Positions 48,546 through 48,568 of a stretch of 48,568 nucleotides of DNA are shown here, one piece after another. Under the pieces are notes generated by a model. That model was not told the origin of the DNA, searched no databases, and saw only the letters and a list, made by a program, of their open reading frames with translations. The translations under genes were made by a program, and so were the position numbers. Each line of letters starts with the position of its first letter. Position 1 is the first letter of the stretch. Origin of the DNA: Euzebya sp. (GTDB lineage Bacteria; Actinomycetota; Nitriliruptoria; Euzebyales; Euzebyaceae); NCBI RefSeq assembly GCF_964222135.1, contig NZ_CAXQBR010000007.1, positions 1-48,568 of the forward strand. Direction: 5' to 3'.

Positions 48546-48568
48546 AGATCGGAAGAGCGTCGTGTAGG
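48546..48568. other. Illumina adapter sequence at the contig end
   Basis: The last 23 bases start AGATCGGAAGAGC and continue exactly as the Illumina TruSeq-type adapter. They interrupt the penicillin-binding protein frame and are not genomic. The true sequence ends at 48545. Confidence 0.97.

Noticed and set aside
48442-48568. GTG at 48442 as the true start of the penicillin-binding protein
   Set aside because: The frame continues upstream with a typical PBP sequence (GAVVAIDPSTGEIRALVGG) to the adapter junction, so the gene is truncated by the contig end.

Overview
The window is 48,568 bases of very GC-rich DNA, with third codon positions almost all G or C, packed with genes that often overlap by the four bases ATGA or GTGA. 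The gene content is actinobacterial: a helicase-degenerate PriA, a DUF1844-like protein just ahead of rpmI-rplT, a SpoU methyltransferase and histidine kinase leading into pheS-pheT, and an ArgR-controlled arg operon. Placement near the Nitriliruptoria/Euzebya-like lineages is only a guess. The last 23 bases match an Illumina adapter and the first 23 form a perfect hairpin, so this looks like one whole draft-assembly contig. I see no rRNA or tRNA gene, CRISPR array, insertion sequence or prophage.

Layout. 1-4854: priA, def, fmt and rsmB (replication restart, N-formylmethionine handling, 16S rRNA methylation). 4861-5799: response regulator with a GGDEF-type domain. 5821-9214: the riboflavin operon ribD-ribE-ribBA-ribH, followed by a degenerate M23-type exported protein and a chorismate mutase. 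10406-11917 (minus): a ProA-like aldehyde dehydrogenase. 12065-15776: a HEAT-like lipoprotein, a PAF-acetylhydrolase-like esterase (minus), a prepilin peptidase and a DUF1844-like protein. 15804-22256: a promoter and structured leader, then rpmI, rplT, a SpoU methyltransferase, a PAS histidine kinase, pheS and pheT; infC, which usually precedes rpmI, is not here. 22279-28160: a lipoprotein, a DUF2277 protein, a ROK glucokinase, a small unknown gene, a fused 2-oxoacid dehydrogenase E1 and an RDD membrane protein with nonapeptide repeats. 28429-32536: O-antigen-ligase-like/TPR membrane protein, ECF sigma factor and a membrane-anchored BNR-repeat protein. 32603-42313: argC-J-B-D, a CheY-like regulator, argF, argR, argG, a lipoprotein and argH. 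42310-46807: DNA repair genes (AlkZ-type winged-helix protein, PolX, 3-methyladenine glycosylase) with two unknown genes. 47054-48545 (minus): the C-terminal part of a class A penicillin-binding protein with PASTA domains, cut by the contig end.

How it works together. Most of the window is housekeeping: initiation and termination of translation, riboflavin from GTP, and the complete linear part of arginine synthesis from N-acetylglutamate to arginine, under an ArgR whose probable operator overlaps the argC promoter. Woven into these operons by translational coupling or very tight spacing are three orphan signalling proteins: the RR-GGDEF, the PAS kinase and the CheY-like protein.

Non-coding structure. 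Many upstream genes have a TANNNT box 6-10 bases before the start codon, which predicts leaderless mRNAs. Four intergenic regions hold a compact element made of two forward and one or two inverted copies of a 15-21 bp motif; the motif GATGGATTCGACACCG is shared by two of them 18.6 kb apart. Several gene 3' ends carry short tandem duplications (13-18 bp), twice including the stop codon. A polar G-rich 9-mer (GGGGAGGGG) occurs 14 times on the plus strand and twice on the minus strand by eye and matches the FtsK KOPS consensus of E. coli.
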